Shown: piece by piece, positions 1 through 12,400 of the stretch | Numbering within the stretch: the first letter of the stretch is position 1 | How the letters are laid out: each line of letters starts with the position of its first letter | Assembly: GCF_019703515.2 (NCBI RefSeq) | Contig: NC_059349.1 | Span: forward strand, 23,036,744 to 23,100,743 | Source of the DNA: Myxocyprinus asiaticus | Taxonomy: Eukaryota; Chordata; Actinopteri; Cypriniformes; Catostomidae | DNA: 64,000 nt | Reading direction: 5' to 3' | Made by a program: the position numbers and the translations under genes | The notes under the pieces: model-generated | Seen by the model: the letters and a program-made list of their open reading frames with translations, nothing else | Told to the model about the DNA's origin: nothing | Database searches by the model: none

Positions 1-404
1 TGATTGTGAACAAGCGTGCACACCCCCACCCGTACACACACACACACACACACACGTGCGCGCGCTTCGGGTAAAAATGGGTTTTTAGCACACCTCTGAC
101 GTCATTTGGTGAGCATATTGCCTTTAATCAGAAGGTTGAAGGTTGGCTTGAAACATTAATCGATGGAAAGACATTGTTAATATCTCCATCAGCAGCGCTC
201 AGGGGATGGTGGTTGTGTTGTCATGGTTTCGGAGTCATGCTGGATTTGGCGATAAAGGGAATTTGCCAGGTTTGATACAGCATATTCCCCTGTGTCTGAA
301 TCCACAGTAAAAGCGCACTTGGGGATGGAGAAAGCGGTAGCTTAAAGGAGCGCAATTAATCACACCAGTTGGGCTTCACTGTTCACTGTTAGTCATAGAG
401 GGAC
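1..404 (+). other. 5' region of plppr4: probable UTR and proximal promoter
   Basis: The stretch upstream of the start codon holds a short (CA)n tract at about 36-56 followed by CG-rich alternating bases to 64, and the CRE-type site listed separately. An AATTAATCAC stretch and a stop codon in the plppr4 frame at 396-398 lie close to the ATG. The transcription start cannot be read from sequence alone, and I see no TATA box at a convincing distance. Confidence 0.4.
97..104. promoter_or_regulatory. Perfect palindromic CRE-type site
   Basis: The eight bases TGACGTCA form the full consensus for CREB/ATF dimers. The site lies 301 bp before the plppr4 ATG, a plausible promoter-proximal distance. Function is inferred from motif and position only. 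Confidence 0.45.
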
Positions 405-494
405 ATGCCTTTAAACATGTCTGCAAAAGAAAGACTCAAAGGCAAGATGACCAAAGACAGCGTTACCTTGCTGCCCTGCTTTTATTTCGTGGAG
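405..494 (+). CDS. plppr4: plppr4 exon 1 (residues 1-30)
   Basis: The exon encodes the short N-terminal cytoplasmic segment, including SAKERLKGK and [10 protein letters not shown]. Two ATGs are possible, at 405 and 417; the second begins MSAKER, which matches the conserved core of the mammalian protein. A TAG at 396-398 lies in frame just upstream, so no longer N-terminus can come from this exon. The donor is GTAAGT immediately after GAG at 494, phase 0. The longer N-terminus annotated for some mammalian isoforms is absent here. Confidence 0.92.
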
Positions 495-3400
495 GTAAGT
501 GAATTTAATGATTCAGAGCGTTGGTGTGGTCGTAGACGACCTGTTTACGTAAATGTCTTATTTCTTATGTCTTATGACTCCTTTATACTAGACAGTAGAT
601 TAAATGGTCTCGGTTAACGCGCTTGTCACGTTCAAAATCCAAACAAAAATGCAGAAGAGCACATTATCCACAGCCAGTGGCTATTCTGCATTAGACTCAC
701 GTTAACTTTACATACGTGTAGTATTGGCCATGTAAATGGCACAATACATTGTATTTGAAGGGAAAATATATTGTGTAAAAAAATATTTACACGCAAAAAT
801 GTTTGCTGGCTCGTGTGCATCATATCGTGTTGTGCATCATGGTGTCTGCAATTTAAAAACATTCTTATTCTGATCATGGTACAGTGAGTAGACAGTATTT
901 AAAGGCATAGACACTATATGACCATAAAACTAATGAAATGATGATTATGTCAAATAATAGAAAGACATGATTCTGCAAAATAAAACCTAAAAATAGTCAT
1001 TCTTTATACGTTGTTGTTATAAGTTTGTCACACAAAAACCTCCCTGCAACGTTATGGAAAGGTTAGTTTATGGTTATAAAAAATATAACCTAAAAATTAT
1101 GTTCATAGAACATTAAGGGTTGGTTCCCAAAGAAATGGCCAGATTGGAACCTTGCACTAACGTTAGGGGGGCATTCTGTGTTTGCTTGGCTATAATTACT
1201 TTATGTCAAGGTGAAGAGAATCATGCACAGGCTTATGAAGTGGGACAGGTATAATCTTCTGTAAATGTGGTTTGATGATGGTATCAAGGGCAAATGCTCT
1301 CTGTCACAGAATTCATAGGGCACCATTTAGTTTAATGGGGTTAAAATATGGAGAGTTATTACATGAATCTGATGTGGCCTAGATATCCAAAGGAATTTAG
1401 CACTGATCACTGGTGCCATGGAGATGATGGTGTCAGGAATAGAGAGGCTCAGGACCCAAACGCAAAAATCCAACATAAAACTCCCACAAGGGGGGAAAAC
1501 AATTAACATAAACTACCCGAAGGGGAAAAAACAAAGGAAATATAATCGAGGGCTGGGGCAGAAGGCATCGGGCAGAACAGGGCCGACCGGGTAGGGATGA
1601 ACAGGACAGGAAACTAGACTGACCGACAGACTGACTGACTAAAATAAACAAACAAATACACAGGACAGACTGGAAAAGATGACTGGAAACAAGACGAACT
1701 GGCACTGGACAGCAAACACAAGGAGACTAAAATAGGAAGAGAAATCAAATGGGTTAACAGGGGACAGGTGAGGTAAACAAACTAACAATAATCAAACAAG
1801 GAGGCGGGGTATGACATAAGACAGAGAGATGCAGCAATACAGAAACAAAACAAAGCCACGTGCTTTCACAAGACAGCAAAACACCCGAATGGCATGAGCG
1901 CACATCGCCAAGACAGTAAGGCAATATATGCCCATGCCAACCAACAAACAAGACAAGAGAATGCATAGCAATGCCAAACAAAGTGATGCCACACATTCTC
2001 ACACTAAACAAAACCTGAGTGTACATCGCGAGGCAAACGCCACGCAATGCACACAACAGGTGACAAAAACAAGACAGGACACCTGTGCGAGAGTTCGACC
2101 ACCCGAAACCTCAGACCAAAGTGACCGAACCTCAGCACAACGTGAAGACAGCTCGTGACCTGGGCGCGCAGCGCAAAGCGAGCGCAACGTGCATCCATGA
2201 TCGCAAGAGACAGACATAGATTACTGACAAGAGCGCATGCCACCAAGATGTCAAGTGTAATGCACTCCTGCCAATACAGGACAAGACATGGAACATGAGT
2301 GTCTGGATCCCGACACCGAAACCGAACCAGACAGAAGGGTCAGGATCCAGACACCATGCTCCAGACATGAAACAAGACCGACCGAAAACACAGACAGACA
2401 TGGGACGATAATGCCACGGTCCTGTCGGACAAAAACCCAGACTGACAGAGTGACAGGACCGTGACAGATGGTGGCAGTCCTTGATCTGTCATGTGACTTG
2501 TATATTTATAAAGCCCCAAAGCTGAATTGCTTACTTCCCAAGTATTAAAGAATTGTAAACATTCTATTGTATGTATTAAATATCATGGTCATGAACTATA
2601 GATACTGTCTTTCTACTCTGTGAAAACATTTAATGAGAAATGAAGGCATAATGAACTAATGGTAGATGTAATTTGTAGCTATATAAAAAAACAAATTCCT
2701 AGCACTTTTTATTTTATTTATTTTTTTACATGTGAATGCCTTTTCCTTGTAGACAACCATTGTGAGTCTGTTATCTGAGTGGGATTGTTAGACTGTAAAA
2801 ATGTAACAATGACTGGCGCAAGGCTTTAATCATATATGTTGCTGATATAAATATATGGCATGTATAAATTGAGATTTACATATTATCTTTATGTCATTTG
2901 GGTACTGAAGATTTCATGTGAAACAAGTGTGTTTCTGTCTGCAGCTAGTCTGGATAAGTCCCATTTTTGTTCGGATAAGACACAGAATCAAAGCTCTCTG
3001 GCAGTGCTCAAATGTGCATTATGTCCTGTTCCCAGGTGTGACCTGGTTGCCTTCTATAGAGTTGCTGTGCTGCAGAGACCTTTATTCAGTCCTAAGCTGA
3101 GAATGAATTAAAATAAAGTCAATTTAGTTTCACATCATTAATTTTACTAATCTGTTTTACTTAACCAAAATGAGCTAATAAAATGGCCAAGTAGTAACAT
3201 GTTCTCCCAACAAAAAATGCCATGCATGCTTTTGACAGTTAATTTTGGTTAAGCTGAAATGGTGTACTGTATGGTACAAAACTTTCAAAATGCTTTTCTT
3301 TTATCCAAAAGCAATGTGCACTTTACTCTTTTTAGTTTTGTTGAAAAAAAATGTTTTTTTGTTTGTTAGTTTTTTTAAGATGTGGGAGATTGTTGCATTA

Positions 3401-6400
3401 TAATCTTAATACATGATTCTCAGGTTTTAATGTTTTGCAACTTTGAAAATGCTTAGGCTACACAGCGTTTTCTTCTGATTTTTGGAAATGAAGTATCAGA
3501 GGTGGGTATTAATGTGCTACATTTACTCCGTTACATTTACTTGAGTAACTTTTTGGAGAAAATGTACTTTTAAGAGTAGATTTAATGTGTACTTTTTACT
3601 CTTACTCAAGTGAAATTCAAATGAAAAAAAATGTACTCTTCATTACAATGGGGGACGTTACTGTCGTTACATTACTGGTTTTAATTTAATGAGTGTTATT
3701 AAATACCTAATTTATTGAGAGATTTTTGAATGGGACTTTTACGGCACCGGATCTTTACAGCAGCGCTCTGTCACTCGACTCAATTTCATCACTGCAGCAA
3801 CAGCTGTAAGCATTCAAAACAAACACTTTTTTATTTCACACAATGAAAATGAAGAATTACATTTAAGCGATGCCTTCATTCAACACCAAAACAAGCGGGA
3901 ATTGAATTACGGATTCAACTAAGAAAAAACGTTGCGGTAAGTTGTGGTGATAATGATAACGAAACAAGGCTTGTTTGTTATGGAAATGGTTGGTTTCAGC
4001 ATGATTCTAAACCTACGGGCTCTGTTGATCTCAGTTTTTAAGTATACATTTTCTTATATCAGTGCTCAACAATATATCAGTGCACATAAATCCATGTTAC
4101 AAACTGTCTACAACAGACGCGAGCGATGTCGCGTCACAACACCATGCGGACACATCCATTGTAGACAGCGTCATTGATTATAATGGGAGCAATTTGTTTT
4201 TGTAACATCGTGCCACACCACTCACGTCTGATGTAGACAGAACATTATTTTGCTCTGCTGATCACGTGCTTAATAATGCAGCACGAACATACAGCCATAT
4301 GCATTATAAAGCACACATGTGATGTGTTTTTCTTAAGGACAACTAAAATAAGCCTAAACATGCTTCTAAACAGAGATAAAGTGCAACTTCACTTTTTATT
4401 GCACAAATCTAATGATCTAAATTCATTTGTCAGTGTATGTACTGTAAGCTACAGAATATACTGAACTAAGAATCCATGCAGGATTTTAAAAAGTTGTGAA
4501 ATAGCAACATTAGGCAGTAATAATGCATGATCTTGCTTTGATTCATAACTAAGAATATACAATATTATACATAATAGTATAATTGAGCCTGTGAGATGTT
4601 TAGTTTTTTCTGTAATAATTGCTAGGAACGTTTCCAAACTTTTCTTCTAATTTTCAAACCCGATCTGTCAAGCATCCTTAAAGTGATAGTTCACCCATAA
4701 ATGAATATTCTGTCATCATTTAGACTCATTCTCATTGTTCCAAACCTTTGTGTCTTTGTCTTCTCTGGAACCAAAAACAAGGTGTTAGGCAGAATGTTAG
4801 AGAGTGACATCCTCAGTCATCATTCAATTTCAAAAATGACAAACAAATGGAAGTAAATGGTGACTGAGGCTAAATTTATGTCTAAAATCTTAATTGTGTT
4901 CATTGTGTCCAAGTCATACTGGTTTAGAACATGAGGGTGAATAAATGATATCATAATTTTCAGTATGTTTTTTGGCTACTCTACCCACCTCTGTGAAGTA
5001 TGTATTTTAGTAACTTGTATGTTAAAAAATCAATGACAAATATTTGAAGCTTAAAGGAATATTCCGTTCAATACAAGTTAAGCTCAATCTACAGCATTTG
5101 TGGCATAATATTGATTACCACAAAAAAATCAGTATTTTTCTTTAAAAAAAAAAAAACCTGTTCCAGTGAAACACTTACAATGGAAGTGAATGGGGCCAAT
5201 TCGTAAACGTTAAAATACTTGCTATTTCAAAAGTATAGCCATAAGACATAAACAATATGCGTGTTAACATGATTTTAGTGTGATAAAATCGCTTACTAAA
5301 CTTTTCTGTGTAAAGTTATAGCCAATTTTACAACTTTGTTGCCATGACAATGTTATGTCAACAAACCCTAAAATGACTGAAAAAATTATGATTTAAACAA
5401 CTTTACAGCTCAAATAATACATGAGTTTTATCAGAAGAATTAATGTAAGTGCTTTTATAAAATTATAAGCTTCACATTTCTGCCTTTAAACCCTCCAAAA
5501 ATTGGCTCCATTCACTTCTGTTGTAAGTGCCACACTGTGACCTTGATTTTTGTTTTTTTACTTTTTTTTATTAACATTTTTATTGATTCCATACACAAAA
5601 ACCAATAAACACAACATAAAATACGGAATCAGTTATATAAATTAAAACCCCTCCCCCCGAACATCCCACCCGACACAAACACACATTACAGTGGTCTCTT
5701 ACAATTATAACAAAAATTTAGAAAAAAACAAAAAAACAAAAATACTTTCAAAAACAAGAGAGCACTTACACATCAAACTAAAAATTAAAAATCCCTCTCC
5801 ACTTCCCCTCCCCGAGAACCCTCCAAGAAATCCATATATCCACCCCACTTCCTATTAAACAAATCCCACTTTCCCAACCTTCTGTAGATTGCCTCCTGAA
5901 ATGCCGCAATCTCACTCATCTCCCCTCAACCTCTCAAGTGGCTATCCCCAAAATATATGACCTCCCCATCACCCAAATTGCAGAGTCTGGGGCAAAATGA
6001 AAACCGTGTGTCCAACACATCACACATCAATCCCTGAATTTTCAACCAAAATTCCTGTATTTTAACACATCCCCAAAAAACATGGGTTGTGTCCCCGTCT
6101 TCTGATTGGCATTGCCAGTAGGTGGGTGTGTCTTTAAGACCAAGTCTATACAATCTAGAGGGGGTCCAATATAATCGATTCAAAATCTTAAATTGCATCA
6201 GACGTACCCTTGAATCTCTGATGTAGACTTGATGTTTTTTAGAATCTTAGCCCACACTCCCTCCTCCAATACCAAATTTAAATCTCTCTCCCATAATCTT
6301 TTGAGAGAAGCTGAAGCTCCATCCCCCAGACTCAACAGGGAGTAATACACTGATGCCTCATGACCTTTTCCAAAAGCAGTTATCACCACTTCTAGAGTAT

Positions 6401-9400
6401 CTGCCCTTTAAGGGGGGTGTATGCTACTCCCAAAAATAGTACAGAGCAGGTGGCACAGCTGTAAGTACCTGAAGAACTGAGATCTAGGAATCCTGAAATG
6501 TTGGACCAAATTTTCAAACGATCTCAACCCACCACTCTCATATAGGTCACCGAGTGTATTAACACCCCTCTCAATCCACTCTGACCAGCGGAAAGGGGAC
6601 TCACCAATACACAACTTTGGGTTTAGCCATATGCTCGAGGCAACATTTAAATAAATGTCTGAATTAAACACTCTGGACACTTTTGTCCATAGCGCATGTA
6701 GATGCGAGATAACGGGGTGCGACTTAACTTCTCCAATTTGTTTAATAGAAAGGCTTTGTAATAGTAAAATAGGGGCAATACTTTCTGTTCAATTCCAAAC
6801 CAGGGAGGGGCTCTCTCAGGTGGAAGTGACCAATGAACTAAATGTCTGAGACCGAATACATAATAATAAAACAATATCTTGGGTAGGCCTAGCCCACCTT
6901 TGTCAATCGGTCTATGCAACTTGTTGCAATGTAACCTGGGACGTTTTCCATTCCAAATGAAGGACTTCACTATGCTATCAAATTGCTTGAAATAAGAGAG
7001 GGGGACATCTACAGGGAGAGACTGTAGTAGGTAGTTGGATTTTGGAATACAGTTCATTTTAATAACATTAACCTTCCCAATCATCGATAAATGTAATGAA
7101 GCCCACCTACTCACATCACTCGAAAACCTTTTTATTAAAGGGTCAAAATTAACTCTGACTAAATCACATAATTTTGCTGGGAATAAAATGCCCAAATACT
7201 TAATGCCCTGTTTGGGCCATTGAAAGGCGCCCGGCTGAAAAGCCGTTACTGGGCAGTACGCTGTCAGAGCTAAAGCTTCAGATTTAGACCAATTAACTCT
7301 GTATCCAGAAAATGTTGAAAAGAAATTAATAATTCTGTGGAGACAAGGCATACATCTAGTGGGGTTGGAGACGAATAATAAAATATCATCTGTGTAAAGT
7401 AAAAGCTTATGCGCCACGCCTCCCGCCGTCACCCCTGGAAAATCATCCTCCTTTCTTATTGTGGCTGCTAATGGTTCCAGGGCAAGACAACAATAATGGG
7501 GAAAGAGGGCAACCCTGCCGAGTGCCCCTATTCAGAGTAAAATAATCTGAAATTAATCCATTTGTTTGTACCGCCGCTACAGGGTGTCTATAAAGTAACG
7601 TAAACCATCCAATAAAAGTATTTCCGAACCCATACATTTCCAGCATCTTAAAAAGATAATCCCATTCTACCATATCAAACGCCTTTTCGGCGTCAAGTGA
7701 GGTGGCAGCGAACGGAGTCTGATCATTTGCCACTGACCACGTGATATTAATGAGATGCCTAATGTTGTCACAAGAGCTGCGGCCCCTAATAAACCCCACC
7801 TGATCTATATGTATAAGAGATGTCATAACTTAATCGGTTAGCCAGAAATTTTGCCAAAATTTTTATATCTAGCTGGATCAGGGAAATTGGATGGTAACTT
7901 TTACACTCGCTTGGATCTTTGTCCTTTTTAAGAATCAGACTGATCCGGGCTTGTGTCATGGTTGGGGGAAGCTTTCCATTCTTTAATGACTCTATAAACT
8001 TCTAACAAAAGTGGAGCCAATTCTGTTGCATAAGATCTAAAAAATTCAGCGGCAAAGCCATCTGGTCCCGGAGACTTGCCAGTAGGCAAGGCCTTAATTA
8101 CCTTGCCAAGCTCCTCCAAGATTATCTCAGATTCAAGAGAATTTTTTTGCTCAGTCGTCAGTTTAGGGAGTTCTAATGGTTCCACAAATTTTCTAATATC
8201 TTCATCAGTAGACGAAGACATGGAACTATAAAGATCAAGATATAATTCTTTAAAGGCATTATTAATATCAATGGCCGAGGTAAAAATTTCACCACCAGCA
8301 GATTTCACTGAGGGAATGGTAGAAAAAGACTCTCTCTGCTTTATATATCTAGCCAGAAGCTTCCCTGCTTTGTCCCCAGACTCAAAGTATGACTGTCTTG
8401 CCCTGAATAAGCAAAACTCCACCTTCCGTGACAAAATAGTATTATATCTGTATTTCAATCGGGTCAATTCTCTGAGGCCATCAGATGACATTTGGCGCTT
8501 CAGTTCTGCCTCGGCACTTTTAATATTCTCTTCCAACTCCACGAGTTCTCGTGCTTTGGATATTTTGGTGAATGAGGCATAATGTATGATCTGACCCCTA
8601 AGAACCGCCTTAAGTGCCTCCAAGCCATGCCCACAGAGGATACTGAGGACCAGTTGGTCTCCATATAAACATAGTTTTCGGTCTTTAACATTTGTTGGAA
8701 ATCAGGATTTTGCAAAAGGGATACATTAAAGCACCAACTATATGATTTATTTTTCTCTATATGTGGCAACACCTCTAAACTCACCAGGGCATGATCTGAC
8801 ACTAAAATGTTTCCAATTGAGCAATCAACAACAGATGAAATGAGGGATTTAGATATATAAAAAAAATCTATTCTAGAATAAATCTTATGGACTGATGAAA
8901 AAAAAATATATAATCCCTACCAGATGGGTTCATAAGTCTCCAAATATCTGTAAGACCAAGATTTTTACACATCCTGTGAAGCGTCAATGTTGCTCTAGTG
9001 GGCTTGCACACTTTTGCTTCACTATGATCAAGGACTGAGTACATCAAAAGATGAAAGTCTCCTCCCAATATTATATCATGAGGGGTGCCAGCGGCTTGCA
9101 ACATCCCTTCAAGATCTATAAAAAAGCCCTGATCATCAGCATTAGGTGTGTAAATATTAGCCAAAATCAACCTTTGCCCTGAATTTCTGCTAAAACTATA
9201 GTGACTCTTCCTAATTTATCTTTAATCTGTTTGAGAAATTTGAATTGTAGGTGTTTATTTATCACTATAATGACTCCCCTGCTCTTACTTGACCCAGCAC
9301 TAAAGAAAACATGCCCACCCCATTTCTTCCCAAATTTTTCCGCTTCCTGCGAGGAGAGATGTGTTTCTTGAAGAAACACTATATCACATTTCTTACGCTT

Positions 9401-12400
9401 AAGAAAAGAAATAAAATTTCCTTCTTTTTATGGGGTGCCCCAACCCATTCACATTCCATGTGGAGAGAGACAATCCATTCACATTAACATTTGACATTTT
9501 GATATAATAGAAAAATAAACTGTTTGTCAAAAATAAGATTATACAGACCACATTCCCCATTAATGCAACAATAAAACCCTGAACAAAACAAACAGAAAAA
9601 AGAAAAACGTGTGCATTAACCCCGCGCACAACAGCGCCAACCGGTGTCAATCCCTCTAAACTCAAAGAGCCCATATACGCCTATGAGAACCCCCGTGACA
9701 ACTTTGCCGTCGGATTGTTCAAGTCCAGTGCTTCTGTACAGATTTTGTGAGGCAAAATTACATAACAGAAAATACTTTGTAAAACAGACCCCAGCCAACA
9801 GGCAGAATAAACAGACAGAATGTGTAGATTCATTCACAGAACCGTCCTGAAGGTGTGCTCCTCCACAAAACAAACATAAAGCCGCTCAGCCCCCTCGGAC
9901 AGACAAACAAGTATTTCAAGTGAACCAGAGTGCAGCAGATGATGCAATCATTCCAATGTCCCGTGAAAACACTCCACAAAAACAAACTCCAGCCAACAGG
10001 AGGCACAAGCACAAAGAACGATCAGATTCATCCACAGCTGACCCAAAGCAGCGCCACTCCACAAAACAATCTCCAGCCACCAGGCAGAGCCAGCACATAA
10101 CGAAACAAAACAGGCATCCCGGTTCTTCGGATGATCAAGAGTCAAATTCACTCGGAGGCCACACAAAAAAAAAATACATCATGACTTACTCCGTCAGCTT
10201 CACAAAAGACGTCCTCCGTGTGGGCATGTAGATATTTTACGGTCATCCATAGTGTCCACTCTCAATCTGGCTGGGAACTTCAGTGCAAAAGCGATCCTCC
10301 GTCAATGCAAAAGTTTCTTGAAGGAGAAGTGTTATTCCAAAAACAAACTCCAGCTTCTAGGCAGAGCCAACGCAGAAAGAAACAAAAATGGCGCCCAGCT
10401 TCCTCAGACAATCAAGTTATGTACAGCGAGTCAGTCCACTCACACAAGCAACATGCAGTGGTTCACTCACCCATAGTTTCCACAAAGGACAGTGCTTTTT
10501 GGGGGCATAAATATACTCTGCGGCCATCCCCGGTGTCCATTTCCAGCACATCCGGAAACATCAACGCAAAAGCGATCCCCACTGATGCAAGAGCTTCCCA
10601 CATTCCTTGAACCGATCGCGCCTCTCTCCTGTTGAACTCGCCAAGTCCGGGAACAAGAAAATACCATGATTCTTCCAAGAAAGCTCTCCCTCGCTCCTCG
10701 TCTGGCGCAACACGAGATCCCCATCGGATGATCCCAGAAATCTGGCCAGAATCGATCGGGGCCTGTCTCCCTCAGCAGATCCGTGAGCTGGGACCCTGTG
10801 AGCCCACTCGACCCCCAGTCCACGGCCTGTCATGTCGAGCAGACTTGGGAAGAGCCCGTCCAGGAACCCCACCATATCTCCACCCCCCTCATGCTCAGGA
10901 ACTCCAACAATTCGCATATTGCTCCTTCGATTTCTATTTTCGAGATCTTCCAATTTTTCAAAAATGCATTCCAAATCTATTTTGGACATGGGCGGATTAG
11001 CAGATAATTCCCTTTCCGATGACTCAAGATAATCGATTCATTTCTCAACTTCTGCGACTCTTGTGACCAACTCAGAGAATTTTGTTTCCATCACTGTAAT
11101 AGATCGACGTATTACAGCGAGATCCTCCAAGTCAGCAACAACCTTCGTCAGCATCACCGAGATGTTGGACAGCTGACGCTGAATTCCTTCTCCCGTCGCA
11201 CTTTCCAACTCGAGTCCCAGGCTCGCAGGCCCGTCAGAGGCCTCAGCTTGAACACTTAAGTGTCTTTTAATGTCTCCAGAGTCTGAGGATTTTGACTTCT
11301 TTGCCATGTTTACCTCAAAGAGCAAATATGTAACTGGGTGTATCGAATCTCACCGGATTATAACATGAAAATAATTAAAAACTAGCAAAGTGCGCAGAGC
11401 TCGCCGTTTACACGTCTGCTCCTTGCATGGCGTCACGTGACCCACGATTTTTGGGGGGGTTTTTTTAAGAAAAGGAGGGACAAGTGGAAATTATTTTTTT
11501 GTGGTAATCAACCTTATGACACAAATGCTGTCAACTGAGCTTATCTTGTATTGAACCTAGAATATTCCTTTAAGACACACCAAAATATACACTATATTGC
11601 CAAAAGTATTCGCTCATTTGCCTTTAGATGCATATGAACTTAAGTGACATCCCATTCTTAATCAATAGGGTTTAATATGATGTCGGCCCACCCTTTGCAG
11701 CTATAACAGATTCAGCTCTTCTGGGAAGGCTTTCCACAAGGTTTAGGAGTGTGTTTATGGGAATTTTTGACCATTCTTCCAGAAGCGCATTTGTGAGGTC
11801 AGACACTGATGTTGGACGAGAAGGCCTGGCTCGCAGTCTTCACTCTAATTCATCCCAAAGGTGCTCTATCAGGTTGAGGTCAGGACTCTGTGCAGGCCAG
11901 TCAAGTTCTTCCACACCAAACTCGCTTATCCATGTCTTTATGGACCTTGCTTTGTGCACTGGTGCGCAGTCATGTTGGAACAGGAAGGGGCCATCCCCAA
12001 ACTGTTCCCACAAAGTTGGGAGCATGGAATTGTCCAAAATCTCTTGGTATGCTGAAGCATTAAGAGTTCCTTTCACTGGAACTAAGGGGCCAAGCCCAGC
12101 TCCTGAAAAACAACCCCACACCATAATCCCCCTTCCACCAAACTATCACAGTACCATGCTGGAATTCACTGAGCTCCTGAGAGTGGCCCATTCTTTCACA
12201 AATGTTTGTAGAAGCAGTCTGCATGCCTAGGTGCTTCATTTTATACACCTGTGGCCATGGAAGTGATTGGAACACCTGAATTCAATTATTTGGATGGGTG
12301 AGCGAATACTTTTGGCAATATAGTGTAATTTACTGCTATGTATATAGAAACTGATTGCTCAACTCTACAAAAAGTTTTACAAGTAAATTTAAATTTAAAA

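Larger units (their letters stand above)
5553..11445 (-). mobile_element. L1-type LINE, about 5.9 kb, antisense to plppr4
   Basis: The element reads on the - strand from about 11445 (5' end) to a T-rich tract at 5553-5578, which is its poly(A) tail on the other strand. The 8-bp repeat GATTTTTG at 5545-5552 and 11446-11453 is the likely target duplication. It carries an ORF1-like region, a repeated linker and an ORF2-like region with endonuclease and reverse transcriptase. Both reading frames are broken, so it is dead, but it looks near full length. Confidence 0.85.
5051..11573. mobile_element. TTAA MITE split by an L1 insertion
   Basis: The left part (5051-5552) and right part (11446-11573) align end to end with the uninterrupted copy at 20901-21529. 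Both outer ends are TTAA followed by an AGGAATATTCC-type inverted end and CAATACAAGTTAAGCTCAAT. Without the L1 and its 8-bp target copy the element would be 622 bp, against 629 bp for the intact copy. The body is itself largely palindromic (GGAAGTGAATGGGGCC on one side, its complement on the other). Confidence 0.85.

Noticed and set aside
1433..2401. Several overlapping open frames of 70-100 codons
   Set aside because: They lie inside the solo LTR, are Cys/Leu/Val-rich low-complexity translations and match no family.
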